A stretch of DNA of 64,000 nt from Petunia secreta (lineage: Eukaryota > Streptophyta > Magnoliopsida > Solanales > Solanaceae). Positions within the stretch are counted from its first letter, which is position 1. Every line of letters begins with the position of its first letter. Position numbers and translations under genes: made by a program. Below are positions 1 through 11,956 of the stretch, in pieces. The notes below the pieces were generated by a model. The model did not search any database and was not told the DNA's origin. It saw only the letters and a program-made list of their open reading frames with translations. The stretch covers positions 26,684,001 through 26,748,000 of the forward strand of contig JARKIP010000048.1 of NCBI GenBank assembly GCA_029990175.1, in the 5' to 3' direction.

Positions 1-1720
1 TGTGTGTGTGCATGTTCTCTTAGCATGATCTTGCCCCATCTCTTCTTCCTTTAGATCATTGTTATGACCTGTCTGTACTTTACACCTCTGTGAATCACAA
101 CAACCTTACAAAAGGTGCACTTGACTGCACCTATTCCTGGAAGACCTCTCTTTTGGCTCAGATCTTTCCCCCTTCCCCTTTCCCTTGTTAATTTTCTGTT
201 TGCAGGTTACTTAAAGGGCCTTAACTGGCCAAGCTATGACCTGGTAATACTGAGTACCCTTTGAGGCTTGAAAGAGTCAGGGTCTGGACTCTTTTTAAGT
301 TGATTCTAGGGCTGGGGTGATGAGACCTTGAACCCATGACTGTTTACTGGGTTTAACATGGAACTCTGGGGAACTGGACAATTTTGAACTTGTGGCCTTG
401 TGTCTCTTCCCTGAGAAATTGCCCCATCTGTGTACATTATTAGGATTCCCTGCCTGTACTCTTTAAAACAGGAACATCCAGTTTATAAACGCTGTATATG
501 GCTACCCAGGAGCCAATCCTTCACTCCCACTCTTATGTACTGCATCATCGATAGTATTTAGTCAGTTAACATGCTCATAGAATCATAGTAAATTGTTTAC
601 AGCTTTAGTTAAACAGGTCTAGAACAAGATTTCATAAGGACAACTGGAATGCATGCTTATTTTTTATTAAATCTGAAAATTAACTTGAACAGGGACTATA
701 TGTGTTTTGCCTGCTTATATGAGACTATTTCTAAAAATTGAACTTGCCCCTCTTTTGCATAAACAGTCCAGACCCAAAAATATTTTCGAAAAGGGCCTCT
801 TACGTGCTTAAATTGATTTTAACCTTTACTATCGCCCTTATACACTAATCTAATAGTGTATATGGGTGTATAAAGTAATAGGAGTAGTTTAAACGCTTTA
901 AAACTATATTTTTAAAAGTATAATCATCATTTAGATCATGTATTTACATGTGTATATCTATATATACTTATCATTACGCGCGACAGCCTATTATTTGCAT
1001 TTACGTGTTCTCGTAATCCGTTTTTGAAAACAACCTCTCTTCTTATATGTATATTTCTAAAATCCAACCCCAACACCAAAAAGGCCATTAAGGTTAGGGC
1101 TCGACAGTTAATAACGAGTCACACCGACCCTAAATGAACCAATATTTTGTTTTCGAAACAAACCCCTTTCGGTTTCTTATTAAATCTGAAATTCTTTGCA
1201 TAATCCATAATAGGCTATTTATGCAAATATTCTTTTCAAAGTGTGTTAACTACATATGTAAGTTCAAATGGAATATTCATTTGTATTATAACATTTGTTT
1301 ACGACTAGGCTTTTGACATTAGAGGCCGTGGACACGACTAGGCTCAAAACCTAGGCCGAATGTGAAAGTCACTTGCATGTATAAGTATATTATACCTTAG
1401 TTAAAATCCTAAATTCCCAAGTTAGTATGACAATATACGCTTTTTATATCCCAAAATTAATATTCGGATGGTAACCACTTTTTGTGGAGCTCGGGGAAGT
1501 GCCTAACACCTTATTCCCCGAGTCATTTGGACTTCTTACCCACATAGAATCTCTGAAATGGACTAGTAGACCTATTTAACTTGACTTTAGACATTAGGTG
1601 ACCTAATACGCCTTAGAAATTATATTAGGTGGCGACTCTAACATTTAAACTCAAACGAGTTCACCCAGTCAAATCTGAAACCCGACTCACCTCGAGTTGA
1701 GTCCAAAATCGGGTATGACA
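1..1720 (-). mobile_element. Ogre/Tat-like LTR, partial, reverse orientation
   Basis: Read on the minus strand the segment starts TGTCATACCCG at 1720 and runs off the left edge of the window. It contains the phrase 'gagtcgccacctaat' (around 1625-1645) and 'aaggtgttaggcac' (around 1500-1515), which recur in long LTRs of Ogre/Tat-type Ty3-gypsy elements and have counterparts in the 44936-49227 insertion. No coding region is visible. The other LTR end and the target duplication lie outside the window, so solo LTR versus complete element cannot be decided. Confidence 0.5.
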
Positions 1721-2719
1721 ACCCATTCATGTAGATCCATTCAAACTGGAACTCCTCTGATGCTATAGCAAAATTCACTCACTATTCCCTGTGATTCAAA
1801 ATAAACAAAGGTATGATCAATGTATGATCTTTTCTCTATTATTTTCCTACTTTCGGCACTATGTGTAATCCTATCAAAAGGGTAAAAAACAAAAATGAAT
1901 ACCTTAATATCCTGTTAGAGGAAAAGAATTGTGCTTAACATGATAAAGAGTTCTCCTGCGAGCCTCGTGAACCTAGTTATGATATTGCAAGCATTGAATA
2001 TCGTAAGAAGAAACAACATCAACGCAGTCCAAGTCCTTCCCAGACTAACTGTAATTACAGTATATATAATTGTTAGAGAAAATAATTAGAAAGACATTTC
2101 TGTCTCTCGACGGATCAGAGATGGGTTACATAAGTAATAAACAAATAAATAAGGTGCAAGGTCCTTGCAGGAATAACTAAAGTACAAATATACTAATACT
2201 TTCGAGATATTAACATATCTTACCAGAAAGCAACCAATAACAAAGTAAACTCACTAAAGCAACAACATGAACAACAACATCCACCCTTATCCAATACTCC
2301 TCAGTTCTACCTAGATCAAGTAATTAATTAGTTTTCCAAAACGTATGGCGAATGGAGTGCATGTTAGAGTAAAGTTGTGCTATTGTCGAAACAGAGCAAG
2401 AGATAAATAAGAGATGAAGAAGACAAAAGTATTATATAGACTCAACATTTTAGTTGCGCACAAAAATAAATGGCATCCCTCTCACGCCCCCCAGAATAAA
2501 AAAAATACAAAAATAAAATTTACCCGAGGAAGAAGGATGTTAAAGAAAACAGGAAGAACCTAAAATAGAGTTCTAAATCTGCCAAGTATATAAAGAGGAG
2601 GCAGATGTACATAAAAATTAAGTAATTTGATGCATGGTTAAGTATAAGTCTTATGGACATTCTCCTTCAAATATTAAATTGATTATTACACACTCTGGTT
2701 ATGTTGTTAGTTAACTAGC
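1721..2719. other. Intergenic, nothing recognised
   Basis: AT-rich DNA without a convincing reading frame, splice structure, RNA gene or element ends. It separates the partial LTR on the left from the first solo LTR. Confidence 0.5.
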
Positions 2720-4738
2720 TAACACGATTCAGATTCTCGGCTAAGCCGTATGGGCACCCGACTACTTCCCCTAGACCTGTCGGGCGAACCCTATCGACAA
2801 ACTCAATCTATATATGGCATAATACTGACTTAAAGGAGAAATGAAGCTAACTTCAAACGTAAAATAGCTCCAGAAGATAAATATATATACATAAGATGAA
2901 TAAACTGTACAAGTTGTCAGAACAAATACAACTAACTACCTCAAGTATAGGCCTAGAGGTTTCCAGATCAGACATCTACAAAGTCAAAAGAATATATACA
3001 TATCTACAAGTGAGAAAAATAGGATAACACTATAGTATCTACAGCTGGCAGCCTCAAGGAACAAATTGGCTCACCACAAACAATTGAGAACGTCCCGACT
3101 CCTCAATAGCGCAGGTGGCTAAGTCCGAGGAATCTGCCGAATGAAAAGACAATACAAGAGCAGATATGGAGTGAGTCATAAGGACTCAGTAAGTAGGGCT
3201 GGCTAGCCGCCTCCAAGAACAAATAAACTAGCTAGGGAAAAGAGATGAGCAAATAACAACCTGAAATATATAAACAACCAGAGGCATATATTACAAGCAC
3301 AAATTACAGATCAACCAGTCACATAATGTTCAACAATCAGTGCAATAAAGATGAGATTAATGCATTATGATGTAATAGGGTGACATGTGCCAAATGAATG
3401 GAGCGGAATCCTCCTACTCCGGGACGGAATCCTCCTACCCTCAATATAATGCAAGGAGCGGAATCCTCCTGCTCCTAGGCTGAATTATCCTACCCTTAAT
3501 ATGATGCAAGGAGCGGAATCTTCATACCCTCAATATAATGCAAGGAGCGGAATCCTCCTGCCCTCAGGTGACATAACAACCTAGAAATCAAGAAACATAA
3601 CCAGAAAATACATAACAAGGCTGTGGCATAATAAATATGCCATATCGGCAGCTATTAACGTAAAGAACGCGTGAATAGATTATCCAAAAGACCAAAGGCC
3701 ATCAAAGAAGCGGATAAAATCACTTACCTCTAGTCCTAGGCCGATAATGCTACTCTGAAACCTTCTTTCTTGCCCGACGTCTCTTATAAATATCCCTCTC
3801 TGAGCCAAATAAGTTAAAACGCAGATATAAGTGCCCAAAAGATGATTATTTAACGTTTCAACATAGAAAGAGAAAAATTATCAAAATACTCCTGGGCCGG
3901 GCTTAGCCAAAAACCATAAACTATACATTTTTGGACTCCTCGTAATCCCATGAGTTCAATGGTATCATTGATTTTTATATTCGAATTCAATTTCATCAAA
4001 TTTCCTAATTTTATAAATTTCAGGGTCCTAACTCAATTTTCCAATTCAATTTCAAGAAATCCTAGCTAAGAATGATGAATTAACAAAAGTTAATGTTATA
4101 GGATTGATACATGGAGAATTCTCACAATTTGGTACCCAAAATTCTCCTTGGAACTGATTAGATTCAGCTGGTTTTTGCAAAAATTGAAAATGGGCTAAAA
4201 TGGCCCTTTTATACTTTAAACAAGCTGCTTATCGTGCAGCTTTCGTACCAGCAACTGTTGTACTGGTTTTTAAGTTCAGACGAGACTCTACGAAGCTTGG
4301 AATGACCTCAAATTTTGCACACAAGTTATACAAGACTTGTTTGACATGCTCACAAAGACGGAACTCAAATCGGATCTCCAGAACTCAAAATACGGCTTCC
4401 ACGAAAAGAGATCGATTTCTCAACTTTCGGAATTTTAGCGAAACTGACCGAATGGACTCAGAATTCACTTCCGAAAGTTCCTACGGGTCATAAATAACTA
4501 TACAAACCTAGCACAACTTTTGGATTTCGAATCGGAGATCATTTTCTCAAATCGAGCTTGAAAATCTCTTTTAAGCTTTACCGACAACTGAAATGGAAAC
4601 CTTCTCAAAAATCCTACCAAACGAGGTCCGAATCAGCTCAAATTTTACAGACAGGTCCAATACCTAATGGAGCTTTTAAACCTGTCGACACGCTAATTTA
4701 AGTCTTAATTCCTGAAACGACTACTTAAAGTCGTTTCA
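2720..4738. mobile_element. Probable solo LTR, copy 1 (degenerate)
   Basis: The segment starts TAACACGATTCAG and ends AGTCGTTTCA, matching the start TGACACGACCCG and end AGTCGTTTCA of the copy at 4941-7535. Internal landmarks (GGGCACCCGAC, the GGAGCGGAATCCTCC minisatellite, a shared 3' 450 bp) also match. Flanks CTAGC (2715-2719) and CCAGC (4739-4743) agree at four of five bases, as expected for an old 5-bp target duplication. The last bases form a perfect hairpin (TGAAACGACT, six bases, AGTCGTTTCA). The first base pair of the terminus has mutated (TA instead of TG). No internal domain is present. Family undetermined; a chromovirus-type LTR is one option. Confidence 0.55.
3397..3566. repeat. 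Degenerate GGAGCGGAATCCTCC minisatellite
   Basis: Four diverged units built on GGAGCGGAATCCTCC followed by TACCCTCAATATAATGCAA. It sits at the position equivalent to the 57-bp array of the second LTR copy, so the array predates separation of the two copies. Confidence 0.75.
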
Positions 4739-5599
4739 CCAGCAGGATGCTCCAGGGAAGAAAAATCTATTTTGCAGACACATGATAGCTTAGAGCAAAC
4801 TAAGGCATTAGTTCTTTAGTTAACCAATAACCAAAGGCACTAACTTACTGCCCAATTGGACAATATTGCTTGCTTAAAAATTAGGAATATTAACCATGTT
4901 CCTTGTCATTGTAGTTCTTCTTCTCTATTTTAACTGTAAGTGACACGACCCGAAATCCGGTTAGGCCGTGCGGGCACCCGACATCCTTCCCTAGACCCGT
5001 CAGGCGAACCCTTATCAATTAAATTAGGAAAATAAATATAATTCAATTTATAAATAATAACAAGACTTAGAAAAAGTACAAACATAATGATATCTCTAAG
5101 CTGTAAAAAGAAATTTACAGCTGACTACCCACATACTAGGTTTAGGGCTATCCAGACTAGACATCTAAGAGTACAAAAGAAGACAAATACCTCCTGAAGG
5201 GAGCAAAATGCAACTGAAATAATAACCAATAAACTGGTGGCCATCCGGAATAAAAGCTGGCTCACCCTGACAGCTGAAGTCGTCTTCGTTCCTTCACAAC
5301 GTGGCAAACTCAATTCTGGAGCGAACCTGCCGAAACGAAATAGATAGACAAGAAACAAACAACAAACACGGGTGAGTCAAAAGGACTCAATAAGTGGGGC
5401 AGACTAGCCACCTCAAAGAATAGGATGGCTAGCCAGGGAGAAGAAAAACAGATAAACTAAATCCATCTTATTTGAACTATAAACAGGCAAGCCAAATAAT
5501 AACTGAAAACACGTATGGAATCATAAACAGCCAGGGACATAAGGTAGACAGAACATATAGATATCCTGAACATGTCGACAATCAGAAATACATCTTGTT

Positions 5600-5735
5600 G
5601 CGGCGTGCAACCCGATCCATATATTCATACTGTTACGGCGTGCAATCCGATCCGTATATTTATACTGTTGCGGCGTGCAACCCGATCCGGTCCGTGTATT
5701 TATATTGTCGCGACGTGCAATCCGGGATACGAGCC
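5600..5735. repeat. 35-bp tandem repeat, about 3.5 units
   Basis: Units are built on GTTGCGGCGTGCAACCCGAT followed by an AT-rich tail ending in ATATT(C/T)ATACT. Three full units and a partial one are seen inside solo LTR copy 2. Confidence 0.75.
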
Positions 5736-5877
5736 AGAAATATATAGGCAAACTGAGATATGGTATACATACCGCATATATAAAACACAACACGATAGTC
5801 ACACAATAGTCAGCACGCGGTGCAATGAAATGCGATGAATGCAGTATGATGCAATGGTGTCACATGTGCCAAATAGA

Positions 5878-6145
5878 TGGAGCGGAATCCTCCTGCTCCG
5901 GGGGCGGAATCCTCCTACCCTCAATATGATGCAATGGAGCGGAATCCTCCTGCTCCGGGGGCGGAATCCTCCTACCCTCAATATGATGCAATGGAGCGGA
6001 ATTCTCCTGCTCCGGGGGCGGAATCCTCCTACCCTCAATATGATGCAATGGAGCGGAATCCTCCTACCCTCAATATGATGCAATGGAGCGGAATCCTCCT
6101 GCTCCGAGGGCGGAATCCTCCTACCCTCAATATGATGCAATGTGC
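5878..6145. repeat. 57-bp minisatellite, about 4.6 units
   Basis: GGAGCGGAATCCTCC half-units alternate with GGCGGAATCCTCCTACCC and AATATGATGCAAT. The unit landmark AGCGG recurs at 5881, 5938, 5995, 6052 and then 6087, so the fourth unit is 22 bp short. Open frames on both strands here arise because 57 is divisible by three. Confidence 0.9.
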
Positions 6146-7541
6146 ATACGAATGCAACATGATGCAATAATAACCCATCACCAGCGCGGGACTCTCATCG
6201 ACAGCTGGAAAGTATATACCAACTCACAACCAAAGTACAATACTCAGATTCTCAATGCAATACCAATAACAGGACATAATATATAATATAGAATATAAAT
6301 CCAAAGCTAAGGCGTAATGAGTACGCCTATCTGCAGCTACACACGTAAGGGACACGTGGTAGAAAATCCACGAGGCCAGGTGCCTCCAAAGAAATGGATA
6401 TAAACACTTACCTTGTTACAAAGTTAGTACAGTTACTCAACAACCGCTTTATCCTTTGGATTCCCTGCCAAACGATCCTGCTGTATTCAATAAGCAGAAA
6501 ACTATATCAAATAAGGCTAAAGGCTTCATTCCTCACATCTTAGGGCAATCCAGGTAGGAACCTGATACCCTATTCGCATACGCAATACGCAGGCTAGGCC
6601 TATGTACAGGATTTAAGGTCATATAACCAAACTCCAAATAAATTACATTTATATATTGCCCATAACTCACTGAGTACGAATATATATTCAATTTCATTAT
6701 CGGAGTCCATTTGACCCTTTAAACTATCAATTTACGTCATTAGGGCGATATCTAATATCCCTATTTTTACCGTAAAAATATATTCAAACATATGTAATAA
6801 ACTAAAATAATATATTAGGATCATTACCTGAATATTTTAGGGTGAAAATTCTATTTTTCTCCGGCCCCTTTTCTCATTTTCTGACACTTTTTCTGAAAAT
6901 TTTCTCTGCTTCGCCGTATTTTTCTCTGCCGTTTTTTTGTTTCTGTTCCATCCTAATCTATATAAGATTAGGACTATAAGAACCCACCGACTTTTACTTT
7001 TTTTAATTTTATCTTTTTCTCTTTTTTTGTTTTATTTTATTGTATTTTCTTTTCTTAACGAAAATTAAAATAGTACCCTACGATATTCGAAATAATTCCA
7101 ACTTTTGCATACAAGTTGTACAAAATATATGTAACATACTCGCGAAGGCGGATCTCAAATTGGACTCCCGAAACTCAAGATGCGAATTTAAATGAAAAGA
7201 AGTCAAATTATTTAACTTTCGGCATTTTAGCGAAAACTAGCCGAACAACATCGAAATTCACTTTCGAAAATTTATAAAAGTCACAAATAATCCTACGAAC
7301 CCAACAGCGCTTTCGGATTTCGAATCGGAGCTCATTCGGCAAAAACCGAGCTCGAAAATCTCTTTTTAATATTTATTGCCAATAAAAACTGAAACCTTCT
7401 TCCGATGCCTACCAAATGAGGTCTGACTTAGCTCAAATTTTAAAGACAGATCCTAATGGACATTACGAATATTTTAAAATTATCGACACGCCAATCGAAG
7501 TCCTAACTTCCGAAACGACTGGCCGAGTCGTTTCATGTAAG

Positions 7542-7985
7542 ATCTTCTTCAAGTACCAGAGAAACTTGAACCTCAAGCACTGTCTTTATAAAAATTTTAC
7601 ACTTTCCTCTTTTTGTGGGGGTATTTTAATACATTAAAAGATTGTATCTTTCCACATAATTATGTAAAATACACAATTGAGGATTGATATGCTACACTTG
7701 TCATAATTTTTTAAGATATATCTCGTACATAAGTCACAAAGTAGTTTTCTTAAAAGGAGCATAAGAGATGACATGTTTTATTTACTCAACCTAGAGAATA
7801 AATAGATAAGTCAAACCTGCATCAACACAAATTTCTGTGAAAGTTCTACCAGCAGTACAGACTAATATCTAACGAGAAAAGCATACACTAAGTTCACATG
7901 ATATTTTTTCTGCAAATAAGTCATGAGATGCGACATATAATTAAGATGAAAAAAAAACTAATTATAAAGTTGTGTTAGAGACTCA
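7542..7985. other. Intergenic, nothing recognised
   Basis: AT-rich DNA between the right target duplication of solo LTR copy 2 and the start of duplicated unit A. I see no gene, RNA or element ends. Confidence 0.5.
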
Positions 7986-8979
7986 CATTAATAGCATCGG
8001 AGTTGAGACTTGTTGTGCTTACTTTCAAGAAATTCCTTCAAGAGACTAGATATTTTCCAAGCATGATCCTTCATAAAAAAAATTGCTTTCAGTTTCCGAT
8101 CGTATGAAATTGTTGAATAGGAGGGAGCTAACTGAACACAGAGCAACATGTTAACCGGCTATAGTTGGTAAACTGCATATCTGTCAATTGTAGCACATAT
8201 GGTGAAAATAAAAAGTCTTTCACAAAAATAAGTGAAATTTTCATTTTTGAATACACCACCAATTTTAATTATATAGCAAGTGGTATTTTTGGTTCATTCG
8301 GGAAAATAAACATTGAAGAACACTAATAAATAAGCCTGACTAAACAAACTTTGCTGCAAATGCAATATCTCTACGATAACTAACTTAACAAGGTTTCTAT
8401 AACATAAGAAATTATCAGCTTGTTGAGAGCATCTATACTGCAACTTAATAAGTCTTTCATACATAAAGAACCAAAATCAAGGATAGCACTCTTTTTTGGA
8501 AGGACATTGCTGGTAATATGTTGTACCTTTCATTCATTATATCTTGTAAGAAAAAGGAAAAAGGAAAAAATAAACAGACAATGTGAATAGTGTACCTGCA
8601 ATTTTTAGTATATGAGTCTTCATTTCACATCTAGGGATCTATATGCAACCAAAACCAATGAAAATTAAGACAAGTAAATTAAATATACAACTGACATTTG
8701 AATGTGGTTGCATTAATAATCCAGAACATTATACATGGTTCATTCTATTAAACTTACCATTCAATTCTACTACTCATTCATGTACTAAAATCAAGAGATT
8801 GTACTTTTTTGCTTTTTAATCTAATGTAGAATTGAAAATACTGATCATGATGGATCCAATGAATGTTCCCAATATTCATGTCATAATTCATTGAAGTAGT
8901 ACAAGTCCATGTACATATGCAGGCTGTCCACATCTGCTATAGTCAAATGCAGAAAAACACTCTCCGACAATATCTTATA

Positions 8980-9238
8980 CTCCCTCTGTCCCAATTTATG
9001 TGGCACTTTTCGCTTTTCGAGATTCAAACTGCATGAACTTTGACCAACATTTCAAGACGTATTTTTTCATCAAAATAATATGAGAAAAGTTGTAACTTGA
9101 AGTACGTTTCAAGTAGTTTTCAAAAATATAAATTTTAATATTAAAATATTGAGTTAATCTAATCCAATTTAGCTTCAAAGTTTAGTCAAATTGACTCTCG
9201 AAAAGCGAAAAGTGCCACATAAATTGGGACGGAGGGAG
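8980..9238. mobile_element. Stowaway-type MITE (259 bp)
   Basis: Ends CTCCCTCTGTCCCAATTTAT and its inverted counterpart ATAAATTGGGACGGAGGGAG, flanked by TA on both sides (8978-8979 and 9239-9240). The inverted repeats extend into GTGGCACTTTTCGCTTTTCG. Unit B has the uninterrupted site (CCTTGTAAATTAATTT near 28530), confirming an insertion at TA after the duplication. Tc1/mariner MITE; no coding capacity. Confidence 0.93.
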
Positions 9239-9599
9239 TAAATTAATTTAAGATGTGTTCGTGTCATCTTAGATTAGTTGTGTCGTCCTATAGATTCACC
9301 AGGTATCATTCTAATGTTTCGCTAATTTCTAGGGTTTAAGAAGTAAATAATTATAATAATCAACTACAACTTCAAATAAACACAATAAACATAAACATAG
9401 AAAGAACAAAAAATCGAATAAGAACCTGTTAGTGTTATAGAAACTGCAAGTGTCTGCCGCGGTTCAAGAAAACAACATCTCCATTAATTAAGAGATTACT
9501 CTAAGATTCATACGTCCTTTTAGGGCTGACAGATTGTTTTGCTAGATCTATACACTGCTAGCGTACGAATAAATCTAATGTTACTTGAGAATGAAAAAA

Positions 9600-9712
9600 A
9601 ATAAAACAAAATTGTGGTAGTTAATAAAACCTCCACAAATTGATGTATTTTGTGGTGGTTTTGGAAACTCCCGCAATTCAACCCCCACAAATTTACCTTT
9701 TTTTTTGTAGTG
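9600..9712. mobile_element. CACTA-like terminus (tentative)
   Basis: The minus strand reads CACTACAAAAAAAAAGG from 9712, the usual start of plant CACTA elements, followed by repeated short motifs (TTGTGG, ACCACCACAA) like CACTA subterminal repeats. I did not find a matching opposite end, and unit B keeps only a piece (ACAAAATTGTGGTAGTT near 33670), so this is a fragment or chance resemblance. Confidence 0.4.
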
Positions 9713-10457
9713 ACACTCATATACAAAAATCAAAAGAAAAATATAACTAAGATCAATCTGGCATCATTTGTTCATAGCGTGAGCCATATAATATATACAT
9801 TTTTCAAATAAATAAAGCCAAAACGCCATCACTTTCATTACAACTTACAAAAATATTATCACTTTAAATACAAATCGTCACCGCCATACAAATCATCATT
9901 CTTTTCAATACAATTCATCATCACCGTTGAAAAGAGGCTATTTTTGAAAGTCTGTTGCAAGCAGCCTATATCTGTAAATCTTCATCTAGTGTTTCGTTGC
10001 TTTCTCCAGCGTTTTTCTTACTTCTTCCCCAGCGTGTTTTGTTGCTTCTTCTGCGTGTTTTTTGTTAGTTCTCAAGATTCCATTAGAACTCATCTTCATT
10101 TCTATTTTCTAGTTATAGAACTTCAACGAAAGATCCGATTGGATAAAGGTAGTTGAAATCGACGATGTGAAAATCTATTACAAGCAGTGGCTATATTTCT
10201 AGATCCAATGGCGGTATAGTAGTTGCTAGTGTTGGTGGAGCAGTAACCGGCGCCGATGGAATCGCTGGAGTCGCCATTACAAGCAGCCTTTGGATGTTCA
10301 AAAGTCAAAAGTTAAAAGTTAAAAAATTTTAAAGCAAAAGGAAAAAGAGATGAAAGTGATTTTTGGGTTTAACTTACAGAGGTAGTTACGGTGGTGGCGC
10401 GGCGGTTGTGGTGGCGCGGTGGGTTAGTGGTGATGGTTGTGGTGGGGTTAGGTTTTG

Positions 10458-10460
10458 ATG

Positions 10461-10499
<39 letters not shown>

Positions 10500-10512
10500 T
10501 GTGTGTGTGTGT
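10458..10512. repeat. (GA)n(GT)n microsatellite
   Basis: About 19 GA units run into GT repeats. The equivalent site in unit B (34215-34230) is much shorter, so the array expanded or contracted after the duplication. Confidence 0.9.
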
Positions 10513-10670
10513 GAATGTAAAATATTGGTAGAATAATGTCTAAGGGGTAAAAGTGAAAATACTAATAAAAGTGTTAAAAAACTGTGTAGGCTTTAAAGAC
10601 CAGTGAAAAATAGCTCACCAAATCAAGACCACACCACAAAAGTGTTCACCACATATAAAGAAATGTAGTT

Positions 10671-10680
10671 CGTTTATATG
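10671..10680. other. MULE target-site duplication, left copy
   Basis: CGTTTATATG directly precedes the element start GGGCGAAGTGCGC. The same ten bases follow the element at 25825-25834 and occur once at the empty site 34391-34400. Confidence 0.93.
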
Positions 10681-10780
10681 GGGCGAAGTGCGCAAAAGGC
10701 CAGTTTGGCCACTGGTCTTATAGCAGAGGCCACTAAACCCAAAACATTAACTTTGAGGCCACTTTAGTTACACCCACAAT
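10681..10780 (+). repeat. MULE left terminal and subterminal repeat
   Basis: Begins GGGCGAAGTGCGC, then AAAAGGCCAGTTTGGCCACTGG, with GAGGCCACT repeated at about 10727 and GAGGCCACTTT at about 10752. It pairs imperfectly with the inverted right end and ends near an AAATTACCCCTC block that is shared (inverted) with the right end at about 25690. Confidence 0.75.
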
Positions 10781-10814
10781 AAATGAAAAAGGTAAAAGAC
10801 TAAATTACCCCTCG

Positions 10815-10827
10815 TTTTATATATACA
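10815..10827 (+). promoter_or_regulatory. Candidate TATA box of the MULE transposase gene
   Basis: TTTTATATATAC lies about 45 bases upstream of a CT-rich stretch and about 120 bases before the donor site of the non-coding leader intron. Position fits a core promoter just inside the left terminus. Confidence 0.5.
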
Positions 10828-10945
10828 ACAGACAGTTCGTTATTCTCTATACTTTGTCGCTGCTGCTGCTGCTGAATTCTCCACCAATTCTTCACGCCCC
10901 AATCGCAATTTTTCAAATTTCTTCACAAGTTTTGCTTCAAAAATT

Positions 10946-11955
10946 GTAAGTATTCTACGTTTAAATATTACGTTATACTGAATTAGGAATGAGTTTCAAC
11001 TAAATTCATTCAATGTGAACTGAATTCAGAAAAATTCGTTTTAAATTTACTAGTTTTAACACCTCGATATGCCGTTGATGACTGAACATCAGTATCGCCA
11101 TTGTCGTATCTAGTATCAGCACTAGTTTTAACACCTCGATGTGCCGTTGATGATTGAACATCAGTGTCGCCATTTTTGTGTCAAGTATAAGCATACTAGC
11201 ACTGAAATTTGAACAGAAATTCAGTTCATTAAGTACTTTACGTTTGAATTTTACTTTATGCTGCATTAGCACTGAGTTTGCATTAGGACTGAGTTTGAAT
11301 CTATGTGAACTGAATTTAGAGAAATTCATTTAAAATTTACTAGTTTTAACACCTCGATGTACCGTTGATGACTGAACATCAGTGTCGCCATTTTTGTGTC
11401 AAGTATAAGCATACTAGCACTGAAGTTTGAACAAAAATTCAGTTCATTATGTATTTTAATTTTGAATTTTACGTCATGCTGCATTAGGACTGAGTTTGAA
11501 TCTATGTGAACTGAATTCAGAGAAATTCGTTTAAAATTTACTAGTTTTTATACCTCAATGTGCCGTTGATGACTGAACATCAGTATCGCCACTGTCGAGT
11601 TATCAGGATACCTCAAAGATCAGTCTTTGAACTAAAAATTAGTTAATTATGACTGAATTTCAGTGCTTAAGGGGTGAAAAAGTTCATTTATAATTGAAAT
11701 TGCTTATTGGCATTGGCATGTTAAGCACCAGCACGCTAGGACTGAACTTCACTTCATAAGACTGAACTTCATTGGTTCAATCGTTGTGCATATAACTTAA
11801 GTCCACGTGAACTGAACTTCAATCCACATGCCGTAAAAGCTTTTTATAAACTGAAAGAAGCAACCTCAAGACTTTGTGATTACTTATTGACATTGTTATT
11901 AAGACTGAACTTCATAATAACACAATTCTTTCTCTGGTTTACTTATTCAATGCAG
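10946..11955 (+). other. 5' leader intron of the transposase gene with tandem repeats
   Basis: A donor (GTAAGTATT at 10946) and acceptor (CAATGCAG ending 11955) bracket about 1 kb directly before the ATG at 11957. The intron contains four partial copies (starting about 11045, 11121, 11335 and 11540) of a repeat with the landmarks ACTAGTTTTAACACCTCGAT, CCGTTGATGACTGAACATCA and GTGTCGCC. Between them are many GACTGAACTTC-like words. The spliced structure is inferred from consensus sites, not from transcripts. Confidence 0.6.
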
Positions 11956-11956
11956 A

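Larger units (their letters stand above)
4941..7535. mobile_element. Probable solo LTR, copy 2, with 6-bp target duplication
   Basis: Starts TGACACGACCCG and ends GAGTCGTTTCA. It is flanked on both sides by TGTAAG (4935-4940 and 7536-7541), a perfect direct duplication. The terminal bases form a hairpin (GAAACGACT, five bases, AGTCGTTTC) as in copy 1. Two internal arrays (35-bp at 5600-5735, 57-bp at 5878-6145) expand it relative to copy 1. There is no internal coding domain, so it is best read as a solo LTR left by LTR-LTR recombination. Short reading frames across the minisatellite are repeat artefacts. Confidence 0.6.

Noticed and set aside
5878..6145. Possible CRISPR-like array
   Set aside because: Units are contiguous with no unique spacers, in a plant nuclear repeat; it is a minisatellite.
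5799..6170. Long open frames on both strands with repeated RRIPP and ERNPPAPGAESSY-like peptides
   Set aside because: They lie in a 57-bp minisatellite; the period is a multiple of three so open frames arise automatically. No start context, introns or homology.
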